This document shows positions 9,601 through 21,600 of a DNA stretch of 64,000 nucleotides, one piece after another. Source of the stretch: Auriscalpium vulgare (taxonomy: Eukaryota > Basidiomycota > Agaricomycetes > Russulales > Auriscalpiaceae). The position numbers and the translations under genes were made by a program. The notes beneath the pieces are model-generated. The model made no database searches. It was given only the letters and a program-made list of their open reading frames with translations, and was not told the DNA's origin. Each line of letters opens with the position of its first letter. Position 1 is the stretch's first letter. The DNA is taken from NCBI GenBank assembly GCA_019915015.1, contig JAHBBC010000003.1:2294001-2358000 (forward strand), in the 5' to 3' direction.

Positions 9601-11171
9601 AATAACATTATTTCATACCTCGCACGCTGGACATGCAGCCCTCAAGAAAGCTCGTGAAAAACTAAAGACAGGACGCGGCCTGGAGGCTATCGGAAAGACG
9701 AGATTCGCAACAATCCCGCTCTCTGCTCGCTCTGTCCATCGGTCCTCAGCTGCGATCAAGAAAGTCATCCGTGAATCGCCTAACGGACTTTATGAGGTAC
9801 AATTGATGGATCGACTAGACGAAATGACTTGCTGACAACATTCGCAGGAAATTGCTGAGTATTTTCAGCCTGCACCGGATGATCACCAGACATTCAAGTT
9901 CGAGTCTGGTCTCTCCCAGTTCATCGCGGCCACTTTGCCTGCAACAAAGGCATTAGCCTGCCTGGAGGCTCTGGAGGCAACTGCTGCCGACGTCTATATA
10001 TTCTGGCATGCTGTTATTCGTGCAACAGAGGACGCCTTTCAAAATCCTAGGCTGTATTTTGACGCTGAGGTCGCGAACGCCATCCGCGGCATCCTCAATG
10101 CGCGACATCGCCAACTCTTTCTGGATGGCAACATAGCTAATAATGCATACCTTGCTGCAGCATATCTGAACCCTGGTTAGAGCCATTCTTTTGCTTGCAT
10201 CTCGTCGCTGTCTTATGTGTGCATCAATCAGATCTTATCACGTCGGACCTGTGGCTACCGGAAGGCGAGAAGGTGACACTCATTGGTGTTCGGCATCCAT
10301 CAATTTTCGAGTCCGTTGTCCGCTTCTTAGCCAACATCGGAGAGAAAGAGATCGTTCATGGCCATAAGAAGGCATTCTTGAAGTGGGCAAAAAAAGGGAA
10401 ATCATTTACAGCCCAACTTCACAGGGAAACTCTAGCCTATGCTCGACACCAGTTCCCATTCGATCATCCGCTCGACGATACGGTTCCGCAGGCGGTCCTT
10501 AAGTGGTGGAAGGGCCGTGTTGGCTCTGATAATGTGCACATCCTTCCGGTACGTGTTCGTGTCCGTATGATTCACCGAGCGCTGCCGACTGATGCTGTCA
10601 TGAATAGCATCTCGCTATCAAACTGTATTCCGTCCGAGTCAACTCCATGCCCGATGAACGGACTGGCTCTACATTCACATGGCTTACTCCAAAGCATAGG
10701 AATCGGCTATCCGTGCATAACATGTCTGCAATGACTCAAGTCCGACAGTACCACATGTCTAAGAGCAAGGTAAGCAACCTCCGTTCTTTATTGAAGTACA
10801 CAGTGTTCCAACCATTCGAGCAGGTGTGCGCGCACACTAATCAATTCCCTTCGGTCAAGTTCTACAACATCGAAAAGAAGGTATTCCCCTCTTCAGAAAA
10901 CGCACCCGCACCGATGTCGGACGAAGAAGACGACAATGACGTTCAAGGTGAAGACCTGGCAGAACCGTACGAACCTGCCAATGCTTTCATCAAGATGCCT
11001 CACATCAACCTGAGGTCTGCAATTTTATCTGATGTCCTCGCGGAGGAAGCTCAGCTTCCTGCACGTCGGAACCCTGCTGTCGGAGTCAGTGCAGGTCAGG
11101 CTAGGGACGAGAGCATACCAGATTCTGATGAAGAGGACAATGATTTCAGCACAGATGCCTTGTTTCAATAA
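6680..11171 (+). CDS. Ulp1-type cysteine protease fused to hAT (DUF659) transposase
   Basis: Nine exons: join(6680..7883,7933..8234,8297..9289,9344..9526,9578..9796,9848..10175,10232..10548,10608..10769,10824..11171), 4,056 nt, 1,351 aa, no frame break. Residues about 270-380 are a C48/Ulp1-like domain with His304 (ETNHWVSIAV), Asp321 (FYADSLG), Gln358 and Cys364 (PQLDSFSCSV), the order of the SUMO-protease catalytic set. A basic linker (VPAKRTKKNAASKG) follows, then a BED-like Cys/His finger near 600 (LLWRCVGGPDNPCHHTFRHR). A DUF659/hAT core carries YDGGTST near 785 and GLTCDSTGN near 849, which hold candidate catalytic aspartates. LYLAA-type AYLAAAYLNP and the hAT dimerisation block (VRVNSMPDERTGSTFTW, then TPKHRNRLSVHNM, about 1183-1236) come next, then an acidic tail. 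The role would be cut-and-paste transposition plus probable SUMO or ubiquitin-like deconjugation. The exon 1/2 splice decides whether the two parts are joined; two separate proteins are the alternative. Confidence 0.85.
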
Positions 11172-11530
11172 GCCTCCCGAGGTTTCAGTATGTATTGTAC
11201 GCGTTGTTACAATGTACGCTCGAGTGCTGCGGCAGCCTTGCAAAAGCCGCGTCTGCTGACAAATCATGACACTTGTGTAGCAGGCAGCAGCGAATTCGTA
11301 CAGGTCGGGGCACCTACGGCTAAGCTCTGGCAATTTGGCTATGGATACATACACTGCTAAATCTTCATCTGATGCATTGAAACCATTCCAAATCCTCGTG
11401 TGTACGCGAAAATCGAGCTGCTACTGCGTGGGAACTAAACATCACGTGACTATTTCCCTGGTACGGTACCGGTTTGATACCTCCCCGGCTAGGAGCGCCA
11501 CCGGTACCTTACCGGGGGGATACTGGCCAG
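11172..11530. other. Transposon right subterminal region
   Basis: Non-coding 3' part of copy 1. Near the end are GGTACGGTACCGG and ACCGGTACCTTACCGG (about 11461-11515), echoing the left-end GGTACC motifs. An antisense 109-residue frame (11025-11354) overlaps the transposase tail; I treat it as a shadow. Confidence 0.5.
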
Positions 11531-11550
11531 AGGTTTTTCCCGCAACACTA
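11531..11550 (-). repeat. Right terminal inverted repeat, hAT copy 1
   Basis: Reads TAGTGTTGCGGG inward from the end. Differs from the left repeat only at position 4 (T for C). Confidence 0.93.
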
Positions 11551-11558
11551 CGGCCGAA
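11551..11558. repeat. Target-site duplication, right, hAT copy 1
   Basis: CGGCCGAA, a perfect match to 6239-6246. Confidence 0.95.
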
Positions 11559-11731
11559 TTCAGCTTTCACGTGCACGCCGATGTACGTGACAGGCTCCCA
11601 CTGTCAGCTTCCTGCTCGCGAGCGCTTTCTGCTTCATGGAAAGAATGAAATCGATGCATGGGGCATGATGCATGAAGCTGGGAGCTTCTTGAAGCACTAT
11701 AGGGTGCAATTATATGTATACACATCACCGC

Positions 11732-11758
11732 AAGTACGACAAGTACGACAAGTACGAC
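11732..11758 (+). repeat. Three tandem copies of a 9-bp unit
   Basis: AAGTACGAC is repeated three times without change, 70 bp past the stop of KU70 (so in its 3' UTR or downstream). The region 11559-11827 otherwise contains no gene; it holds the sequence that was upstream of SDH3 before the transposon arrived. Confidence 0.85.
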
Positions 11759-11827
11759 AAAACAATGCGACGCCGGCCGGAGAACAGGATGATAACAACA
11801 AGCAAAGAAGGTCGACAGACAGTTCGA

Positions 11828-14576
11828 TCAATGCGACAGCAGATAATCATTGACGCGCTCCACCAGATCTGCCTTCTTTCCACTGTGAGCGAGGCCCTTC
11901 CCCTTGAGGAATTCCTAAAGATGCATGGTTTTGTCAAAACCTAGCCAGAGTAATCGACGCAACTGCGGCGTACCTTCAACTGATCGACTCGGAGCTTCAT
12001 ATCGCATATCGTGAACACAAAAATCTCATGCGAGACAGAAACGCAACTCCTCACCTTCTCCAGATTTCCAGCATCGTACTTACTCCTTATCTCAGCTTCG
12101 TCGACCTGCACGTCCTGCTCGCGAGGTCAACCGCGTGCAGGAACAGGCCCAAAAAACACATACCGCCTTGCGCTTCGACCCTACCTCCGCGATGACCGCC
12201 TTCGCAGACTCGTCCTCCCTGAGCTTCTTGAGGAACTCCTTGATCAGCGGACCAGCTTTCTGAGAATGCGACATGAGACGTTCGGTGATGATAGGAGGGC
12301 ATCGCAAATATACCTTGTGGATATGGCTGTACTTGGGCACAGTGAGGTCTTCAAAAGCCTCCGGATCATACTCTTCACGGAACGCGCTGGCTTCTAGCTG
12401 GGCGTTGTGAAACGCCAGGGCTACAAGTTACTGGGTCGTAAGCTTCGGCAGGCATACACCCCCAAACTAGACATACCTGGATTGGGATATGAATCAGGCG
12501 GATATGTCCCGTTCTTCAGCGCGAGCTTGCTGATCACAGGCTTCAGGGCGTCCACAAGCTCCTTCGACGCTGGTCGAAGCATTCATTCCATATGTCTCCT
12601 GCAAGCCAAATCTATCTCACCTCGGAAAGCCTCTTCAATAGGCGCAGAGCGAATGTCGTCTGCGAATGGAAGCGGGATCAAGTGGAATCCAGCGGGCTCT
12701 GACCAACCGCCATCCTCGAACTTCTCCGACTGGGGCAGCATTGCGAAGAATGTCGGCGTCGCGTTGCTCCGCGTCACGCCGAGCGCCAGGCCGAACTTGT
12801 TCTTATTGACCATGGTCTTCAGGAGTGCGCTAAATGTGCGCTTGCTGCCCGAGTACGACTGCAGACGTCGCGATAAATCAGCTGGGAGGATGGACGAAGG
12901 AGTCAGCTTACCAATTCGTCTGGATGAATGAAGGTCGAGTGCTTGACGTTGTCTTCAAACGCGAGCTCGTCGCGGTCCTTGAAGCCGAGGAGCTTTATCC
13001 TGGGTTGCAGGCCGAATGAGCGGAACGTTTTCACTTCTTCCGCTGTATAGAACACCTGTACGTCCGAATGTCTATGAGAAGCCACACGGTGCCCTTGCAG
13101 ATAGCAGCCTTACGCGATTGGCAGTCGGTACAGTTCTCGCGCCGAAGCCGTGCTGCTCGCTGTCCTCGTCATCGGCCGTCGCCCCGAGCGTCATTCCAAA
13201 CAGGATGGTGGTGTTGTCCACGGCCGACTCACGCGTCTATGCGTGGTCGGATGAGCCCGAAACCCATGAGATGGCATGCCACGACGCACCTCGTCCACGT
13301 ACTCAGTCTTGCTTTCCGCCACCTCCATGCTCTCCCCGTAGTCCACAAAGTACCTGTACGAGCCTTTCTTCTGCTCGGTCACCAGGCCGTATCCCTTCAC
13401 CCCGATTACGAAGCCTTCAGCGAGCTCGAAGGGGATGCTGAACAGAGCGCGCTTGGGGACTTCGTGGAAGCGCATCTGGTCCAGCAGGTCGTCAATTCGC
13501 GTGATTGAGATTGACTCTGGTAGGACAGAGGGGTCGGACTCGATATCAGCGTCAATCGAGTCTGGCAGCAGGACGTTCTAGTGACGGGGAAATTGGTCAG
13601 TTATCACGGCGGCTACTAGTCACGCATACATACAGCCCAAAATTTCTGTTGGTCGAATGGCTTGTCCTCATCGCTAATGAAGAAAGGCTCGACAGTCACG
13701 CCGGCTTGCACCAGATCCTGTCACAACGTCAGGAAACGCCTTCATTCGAATTTAAACAGTGCATCACAATAAGCGTCGTTCGAGCAGAAGTGACAAGGCG
13801 GCCACTAGCAGCGCCCCTGCTTGGATTGTCGTCATCCGTAATCAGGAAGACGCGTTTCGAGGCTGTCTTCGGGGCGCTGCAGGAAGTCTCAGCTGAGAAC
13901 AAGGACTACGGCAGCTTGGCAAACCCGTCGCGTAAAACCCAATTGCAGCTCGTGAAAACGTCTCCTATTGGAACATGGGAGTCCGTCATGGGAGGAAAGG
14001 TCTCGGAAAGGAGTTCTGGCTTTTCCCGGGCCTCTACAAGGTCGCAGTCAGCCAGGCGGAGCCCACTAGCGGGAATGCATAGACGAACCATCAACCAGTT
14101 GTATGAGGTCAAGGATGGTTGGCGCGCTGATTGTTGAAATGGCTTGGTGGGCATATGTCCCCTTCTTAATCTCGGAACCTGCCCCAGTCTCATTCCGCCG
14201 TGTCTTGACGCCTTGTCACATTCCCTGCATGCAAGGTATGGCAGCTTACGCACCGTGTTGTAAAGCAGGATGCCAACAGCGTCATTTGGGCCGACCACAA
14301 CCTTTTTTTTCTGGATCTGAACAGCAGCGTCGAGCGCGGTCAGGAGACGCGAGGTCTTTGCATCTTCGTAGTTAGGATCATCACGGAGTTCAAGCATAGA
14401 CTCGGAGCAGTCGATGCAGAAGAGGATGACATCGCGTTTCCGCTCGTAGTACTACGCGCAGCACAGTTGGATGAATGAGTCGTGTGAGGGACAGCAAGCA
14501 ATACACGCACTGTGGGGTCCAGAAGCTCATCTTCTTCATCCTCATCAAGCTTGTTCCAGTCGTCGTAAGGCGCCAT
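11828..14576 (-). CDS. KU70: Ku70, DNA end-binding subunit for non-homologous end joining
   Basis: With Ku80 it rings double-strand DNA ends and recruits the NHEJ ligation machinery. The gene starts at 14576 (MAPYDDWNKLDEDEEDELLD) and has many short introns. Visible in order are the vWA-like N-domain (RDVILFCIDCSESMLELRDD, then KKVVVGPNDAVGILLYNT), the linker with FFISDEDKPFDQQKFWA, the beta-barrel/DNA-ring domain (FEVAEGF-type FELAEGFVIGVKGYGLVTEQ, FRSFGLQPRIKLLGF, NKFGLALGVTRSNATPTFFA), the Ku C-terminal arm (VYLRCPPIITERLMSHSQKA) and a SAP domain. The last exon encodes EFLKGKGLAHSGKKADLVERV and ends NDYLLSH. The SAP domain only appears if the final intron before GAATTCCTC is removed. All family regions are present, so the gene looks intact. 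Individual exon edges were not all fixed. Confidence 0.92.
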
Positions 14577-17037
14577 TGATGAAGATTCACAGGATATTCA
14601 GATGCGCTTCGCGCAAGTGGTGTTCAAGTAGGCGGATGGTCTTGCAGAGTATTTCCTGCCTGCGGGACACTTGCGACGTCTCGTACGGTGATAGAAGATA
14701 GTTTGAAGCAGTCTAAGACGTGGACGTTTGACAGTAAAGGGAATCCTAAGCACACACGGCCAATGTCTCGAACGCGACGCGTCGACTCTGGATCCAGCGA
14801 GGCGCGTTTCGCTTATTGTACTCACGCCACCATCAGCGAAATGAGGAGCAGACGTCAAACCCTTACAAGGGTATACAAGGGTCACAAAGGTCGCAAGGCG
14901 AAACGCGATTCCCACTGGGCTGTATTTAGACTGTCATATCACAAACCCTTGGCAAGGCTGACCAGCGAGTTCAAGCTTGTCAACGCGGGACTGTCTGACG
15001 AGTTCAGGGCAAGTGACGCACAGGAGTATATTTAGACTGTCAGTTCACAATACCGTGGCAAGGATGACCAGCAAGTTCGACGACGCACTGCCTGGTGGGC
15101 CAGCGTGTCGAAATCATGCACCGGCCGGAATATGCGGTATTAGCTCCTCATTTGCTGGCAACGAAATATTCGGATAACGATGGCGCGAAAATCAATTTAT
15201 TTCTGCAAATGTAGATACTACAAATGTACTCTAATTCCCCTTGCATGCTCGCACGTAGACAATCAGAACGGCCGCACCGAAGCCGCACACGCCGCAGTAG
15301 CACGCAACGTCCTCGCGGCGTTGAGTCTGGCGCACCTACGACACGGAGGCTGCAATTGACGAACTCCGAGTCGGGTTGGACATGTTGGTGACGGGTGCCG
15401 CGAGCAGCCGACGTGGCGGCGATCCGTCGTGCGATGATGGCGTAGCAGGAGATACTTCACACGCGCCTGAAGGCCGTAAAATAGGTCAGTGCATGGAGGG
15501 CACGGGAGAGGTGCCAGACTCGCCAGAGCAGGTTGCGCCGAAGGTAGGCGCATTCCCAGTCTGCAGATTGTCGAGACTGTTTGCGTGTCATCGCTGTTTG
15601 TTGCACGTACCTTACAGTTAAGACAAATGGCCCTATCTTGGCCCTGTACGCATGCAGATTGTCGGATCAGAGCTGTGCTGCGAGCGACTGATCATTAGTA
15701 AGAGTCAAGACAAGATAATGACTGACGTAGGAGAACAAGTGGACAGAGGCACCTTCGAAGTCACAAGTCTGGGTAAGCTGTGATCACAGTAACTACTGAT
15801 AATTCACTGACCTGGGAGTACTCGAGTACTTGACAGCGACGATGTGCGAGGTCGAGTAATGATGGAAGGATGGAGAGGACACGCAGGCCTACGGCAGGCG
15901 CGGCGGCAAGCGTGGGAACTATCTATGTACCCGGTACTGCGCCGCGAGCACTCGAAGTCTTGTCTAGATCTGTGATGCTAACTGACGATGCTAGGGGACG
16001 AGATCATCAACTGCGAAGACGATGGTGGACGCCAGGGAGAGAGAGTTGGGAACGGGGAGCGCGGCTTTGCGTGCGGTCGTCCTCAGCTTATGTAGTACGT
16101 CTTCGCCTCCATTCTACGATATCATTTTCTTTCATCTTACTCGGGCTGCTCAAATCACCGGGCCTCCGAGTGTGTTTTCATGGCCTTCGAAGTGCCCATT
16201 GTGTATCTGTGCTAGGTGCTTTCTGGATCCCGACTCCATTCTTCTCGCAGGCTTCGTCGGGACGACAATTACACCGCGCCCGCGCGTCGCTCAAGTCCGT
16301 CTTGCCCTCATGCCGCAAATCCATGACGACGACGACGATAATTATGGATCATACGAGTTGATCACCATAGTCGTAAGGGATGCTCGAAATTGATTTATTA
16401 TAAGGGAGAGGTGGCCCAGGTGCGTACTGCTCACCAAGGGGACCGCACCGGCAAAAGCCGAGACAGGGGGTAGGGGGGAGGGGGCGTGTCCCGGGGTCCT
16501 TAAACGGGAACTGGAACGGCGACCACTTCTGCGCGAGATTTGCGTCCAACGACCTGCGGCACACTATGCAGCGTCCAACTGAGCCATTTAACCGTTGGCA
16601 GCCTTCCATAGCATACGAGTTCAATGTCTGCAGCTGTCTGCCAAGAAATTATGCGCTAGTAAGTGATCGCACACCTGGAAATCTGTTGGGCAGAAATTAT
16701 CTAGGATTCCGCTTCCCCCAAGGGCAAGCAGCACTTGAGCAGCGCGAACTTCGAGCTGTCTCGTTGGACGTACATTGCACCCTTGCGCCGGGCAGGTGAT
16801 GACACCGCTAGGCTCTAGCACGCCGCGCATGGCGGAGACAATGCAAGTCACGTCGCCCGGTAGTCTGTTCGTGCTCGATGCGCGCATGGGCACGCCGTTC
16901 CTCTTCGCATCCGTCACTGTGTCTAGCCTGGGCATGCTAGATCTTCTCCAGCCGGCCTCGGCACGTCGTTGCGTGCGCCCCGTTTTGTCCTTTCGTCATT
17001 GTCAAACCCTGCCTGACACCTCGAGCAGCACAATATC
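14577..17037. other. Gene-poor stretch, no gene supported
   Basis: Only short frames of low quality. It contains an imperfect direct repeat (listed separately) and a (GAC)4 run near 16325. Nothing resembling RNA genes or transposon ends was seen. Confidence 0.4.
14923..15080 (+). repeat. Imperfect direct repeat, two ~52-bp copies 106 bp apart
   Basis: The copies start at 14923 and 15029. Each runs TATTTAGACTGTCA, then TCACAA, then GGCAAGG-TGACCAGC and AGTTC, with about one mismatch per six bases. The origin is unknown. Confidence 0.75.
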
Positions 17038-17400
17038 TTGTCTCACGGGATGCGCGGGCTGAGCATGCCATACGGCGAGCGGTGGAGGGCGTGGCACAAG
17101 GTGTGTCAACACGCCTGCAGGGCTCACTTATCGCTGATTGCTGACCGGCTGCGACCACGCATGGCAGAGATCCAGCACTCGGGTATGAGCCCCAGTGCCG
17201 CGCATGCGTTTGCGTACCGCGAGCCCCAGACGCTCGAGGCGACCGTCGTGCTGCGCGAGCTGCTCGCAGAGGCAAGCGCCGAGTCGACACCGCGCTGCAG
17301 CAGTTTGCAACGGCGGTCGTGCTCGGCGTGTTGTACCGGCGGCACGTAAGCGACCTGGAAAATTCGATGGTTGCGGGAAACTGCACCGCAAATGCTGGCG
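17038..17400 (+). pseudogene. Cytochrome P450 relic (helix C region)
   Basis: A fragment of a fungal P450. MPYGERWRAWHK is followed, after a possible intron 17101-17168, by IQHSGMSPSAA and YREPQTLEATVVLRELLAE. Agaricomycete P450s of the CYP5144/CYP512 kind read MPYGERWR-x-x-RKVQHAGMS, then YREPQTLEAT-x-LLRDLL, at this place. The homology then shifts frame (LQQFATAVVLGVLYRR is in another frame near 17295-17345) and stops. There is no N-terminal membrane anchor, I-helix, ExxR or haem-binding FxxGxRxCxG segment downstream. It is therefore a truncated, frameshifted relic, not a working monooxygenase. The subfamily assignment is only a guess. Confidence 0.65.
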
Positions 17401-18637
17401 AGCAAGTTGTTTCTGTGAGAGGTTGAGTCCCTGATGCGAGTTTTCGTGGACAGAATACCAGAGGTGAATGCAGCTCACGCGCGTGGTGTGTGGGCCTATT
17501 TGCGAGCTGCCTTGGGCACTAGAGCAAACTATGTGCGCATTTTGTCCGCTTGGGCGCCGCCTGACGATGCATCCCAGCACACCCGGGAAATATGTTGTTG
17601 AACTCATGTGCCCGTGCGCCGTCCCAGCTCTCCTTCCACCCCTTCACTTCTTGCTAGTGCGACCAAGGTATACGGGAACATCGAGTGCGCACCATCCTCT
17701 CGCTCACCATTTGACCGGCTGACATCGTGTCTTCCAGGGCTCTTGTGAAGGATCCTTTTATCTTCCCCGAACCAGAGTCCTTCCGTTAGCGAGGGACCAC
17801 GCAATGACATGATTGTACTCACCCTTCTTGCTCACCCCGCTTGTCCCGCCGCGACAGCCAGCCATCAAGATGATATTTGCAGGTATTATGTAATGTAAAG
17901 CGTGCAAATTTGATACCCGATATAGAAGGGAAGGGGGGGGGAGGGCGTCCCCCAAGGGTCTTAAACACGAAGGACAACGTCATGTGCCGTATTACACTTT
18001 TACCCTACCCTTGCTGCTCACAGCCGCCGCTAACCTTCCGCGCAATAGTGCCAGCGGGCCGTGTTGTAGTGTTGTAGACATCAATTAATTCAACGTGATA
18101 TATATGATGGTATTGTACGGCCTTCATAAGTTGATACATGGACGATCCAAGGATGCATCTCCCTTTGCAGCTGCGAACACGGGTTGCCGACCAGTTGCCG
18201 ACTATTGACAAATCTGGGCTGAGCATTTACATGCCTTTACAAAGAGAACACAGGTGTGATAGAATTCCGTAGCTATGATCTGGCCAGCGCAAAGCGCGCT
18301 GAGGACGTCGGCGGTACTGTAAAGCCTTGTACTGCCCTGGTAAACCTATGCAAATCGACGCCAGCACTGTCACGTGCGGTACGGGCGGCAAGGTAATAGC
18401 GGATGAACACTATTTTGCTGATGACATGCTGTCTGTTTCTCTATTTGTCTGAGGGGGTACAGTAAGTACGCACTACGGACGGCTCACTCATTGCCGACAA
18501 ACGGTAGGTATCATCGAGTCCCAATGTCAATAGTACTCTCACAAATCCCAACTTCCCCGTAAATCTAGGTCTTAAAAAATTCATAACCTGCGATGTGACA
18601 AATCAGCAAGCGGCCAAAGTGAACAGCAAATCAAACC
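17401..18637. other. Intergenic, no gene supported
   Basis: Holds a polyguanine run at about 17932-17942. One open frame at about 17438-17595 (VFVDRIPEVNAAHARG onwards) has no family I recognise; it may be more of the P450-region debris. Confidence 0.35.
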
Positions 18638-21600
18638 TTACCCTATTGCTTTCATGAGTGCGTAGCCTAGCGTCGCTACCACCTGTGCCTATGTGAGCTC
18701 TCGGCCCGGCGGCGCTGATGTCGGAGACGTACCAAGGTCGCCATAATGCTCGCCGGAACGCCGTTCTTCAAAAAGTCCGTGTTTGACAGGTACAGTTGGC
18801 CCATTTCGTCCTCTTGCGTTGCCCTGGCCGAGACATTTAGTAACATAGATGCACAAGGGCAATAGAGGTGCTCACGCAGTCTGATTAGGAAAGCCCGACA
18901 CGGGCATGCCCATCCCAGTCGAACAAATTAGGCCAGTGATGAAGATAAGAAGGTTTGCCTGGTTCCCTGGCAGTTTTGCTCCCACTTCACTGGCGATAGG
19001 TACCAATAAAACGCTCGCGATTGTGTGGCTGATGAATGTCGAGACGACCTGAAACCCGTAAGGTGACCTCGTGAGAGGGACAACTTGATAGGAACCAAAC
19101 TTACGAGCACGACCCCAGAAAGAACAAGAACCACCGAGTACGGCGACAACCCGTGAACTAGACTTCTGATGACGATATCCATCTTGACTAGAAGCCCACT
19201 TGACGTGACGCCCTTTCCAAGCGCGATGCCGCCCATAGCCAAGAATACAACGGACCACAGGAATTGCTCGAAGTCATCCTACATCCCCAGATTAGCTGAT
19301 CTTCAACAAGAAGACAGAGGATGTACCTTCTTCAGTACACCTGTCCCGAAGAACGCAACGATGGGGATGATGGCGATGACACCCATGTCTCCTATCCGAT
19401 CTTCAATCCCCTTTTCTACACACCACAGCGCAATGGTCCCGAGGCATACGATGGATACCCACCACTGCTTCAAGGTGAAGCGCTCTCGCGTGGGTCGTAT
19501 GCTCTTGATCTCGAGGTAGCCGTCACCCGTCGGAAGGCGAGCAGGACGGTACGACACGAGCAGCAGCAGCCATATCAGCACGATGGACGTAGCTGACACA
19601 GGTAGGGCGACCGCAAACCACTGCGCCCAGTCGACTGGTGGGTCCATGGCTTGCAGGGCGATGAGGTTCTGAGGAGAGGAGATTGGGGAGGATTGACCGC
19701 CTATGTTCGCGGCCAATGCAATAGCAAGCTATACCGCAGCATTTGAGAAGGCATTTTGCGCACAGAGTGCATAAGACTTACCACCAAACAAGGACCGAAA
19801 GGAGATTTCGGAGGCAGCGTTCTAAGTATGGGCTATTGTGGGAAATTGAGTGGCAAGTCGCATTCATGGCATTCGCAACTTACCCTGACGAGCGTGAAGC
19901 AAAGTGTGGGCGCGGCGACATTACTAGATATCTCTGTTAGCTATTGGCCATTGGCGTGATAACATAAGCTTGCCTTATCCACATGCTGGCGAAGCAAGCA
20001 ACTCCCATGACAGCCAAAAGAACAGCGCTTGGCCGTGTGCCTGCGAGGCTCAGCACGCGAGTGATGAGGACGCGGTCGATATTGGTCCTCGAAAGAGCTG
20101 CAGCGATGGTAAACCCCCCTATCAGAAGCATGATGGTTGGGGAGAACATGACGGAGAAGATCCATCTTATAGAAGGATGTATCAGAGCGCGCCAGCTCAA
20201 TGCGTGAAAAGCTTACTTGGTTGCATCCGCAGGACTCAGCCTCTCAGAAGGATCGTCTGGAGCACGAATTACTCGCAACCAGACCAGCAGCGCAGGTATC
20301 ATCATCGACGTCACAAATAGCGGTATGGCCTACAGAGGTCGATAAGTCATCTCGGCAAGATGAAAGGTCGCGGCCACATACCTCTGAAGCCCACAGGATG
20401 GTAGCAAACACCAGTATCGCTAAGCAACGATTGGCCTCCTCCCCTTCCACGCTCTGAACGTTGAGAAGAACCGTGAAAACCAACCCTGCTACGAGGATCC
20501 ATATCTTCTTGCGGTTTACGCGAAGCTTGCCGACCGGTGTTTGCACCTCCAACCCCTTTTCATCGGCCACATCTACCGGTCCCAGGGGCGTGCCGCTCTC
20601 CCCACGCCGCTCGCGCCCAATCATCTGGCGCCAGACAGTCTCGCGCTCCCAGGCGATGTGCTCCCGCAGGTTCAGTTTCAAAAAGCGCTGAGCAGCCGCA
20701 ACGTCGCCGCGCGTGACGCACTTAGCGTACAAATGCAGCAGTGTTGATTGGGCTTCAGACAAACGCGCCCGCGAGGCTTGGTCAAAAGGCGGTGTGGGTT
20801 CCAGGATATCGTGGAGGTAGTGAGATTGCAACTAGTGAAAAGTCAGACATAACACCTGGGCGACGAGGGATCGCAGCGCACCGAGTTCTCCGTCACTTTG
20901 TCATACCTGACAGAGTTAATGAAAACGCGATGAATTAACACGACGGCAACGCACTTCTTCAGAATCTTCCTGAAACCTGAGTAGTTCAACTCGACGTAGG
21001 AGCGCAGGGAGCTGACTTGAACGTATAAGTTGGTTATACGCCGCTTGAAGAGCAGCTGCGTGTCCATAGCATAGTTGCTCTTGGATGTCCAGATTGTTTC
21101 AGAACCACCTCCTGCCAAGTGCCCGAGCGAAGGTACAAGTGGTGACGTGAGAGAAGCAATGCTATCGCGCAGCTTGTTCGCAATCGTACGAGCCTTCCCT
21201 GGTGATTTGCTCCGGCTGCCATTCCTTTGGATAGGCTCAGGCAAGTACTCCTGATCTTCTGGAACAGCTTTAGGAAATGAGGTTAATGGCGGGATTTGAC
21301 GTAGGGACGCGAGCGATGCTTCAAGATCGACGTTTTCTTCAGTGGAAGAGATGCTGACACGGCGGGCTCGCGGAGAGACCACCTCTCGCATTTGGCCTGC
21401 TTCATTACGCTGCATTAGTATTGAAGGTAGAATAAACAACCTGGGAACATTGACCTGTTGACGACTGAGATATGCGACCCACAGACGTGGACGCCCGCCG
21501 TCTCCTTTTCGGAGGATTTATGGGCTGTGTTTCTGTGAGTCGCTCATCACCTTGCCAATCCTCCTCCTCCTCCTCGTCTTCCTCCCACTCGCCATCAGCA

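Larger units (their letters stand above)
6247..11550 (+). mobile_element. Complete hAT DNA transposon with Ulp1-hAT fusion gene, copy 1
   Basis: The element is 5,304 bp, bounded by ~20-bp terminal inverted repeats that begin TAGCGTTGCGGG at the left and TAGTGTTGCGGG at the right (one difference, at position 4). These fit the hAT TIR pattern YAGNG. An 8-bp target duplication flanks it. It holds one large multi-exon gene (6680-11171) in an otherwise non-coding frame: 433 bp to the left and 379 bp to the right. A copy of the same length, identical wherever I compared it (both ends and all shared translations), lies inverted at 43408-48711. Identity, intact TIRs and intact duplications point to very recent transposition. 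The insertion lies between SDH3 and KU70, in the SDH3 promoter or 5' UTR. Confidence 0.96.

Noticed and set aside
11025..11354. 109-residue antisense frame at the right end of the transposon (also 43604-43933)
   Set aside because: Overlaps the transposase tail on the opposite strand and shows no family motif; a shadow frame.
13016..14137. Plus-strand frames of 141, 146 and 210 residues
   Set aside because: They lie opposite Ku70 exons that carry clear family motifs.
17929..17942. Polyguanine run as a regulatory quadruplex
   Set aside because: A single run without the four spaced G-tracts; could also be an assembly weak point. A similar run near 57137 was rejected for the same reason.
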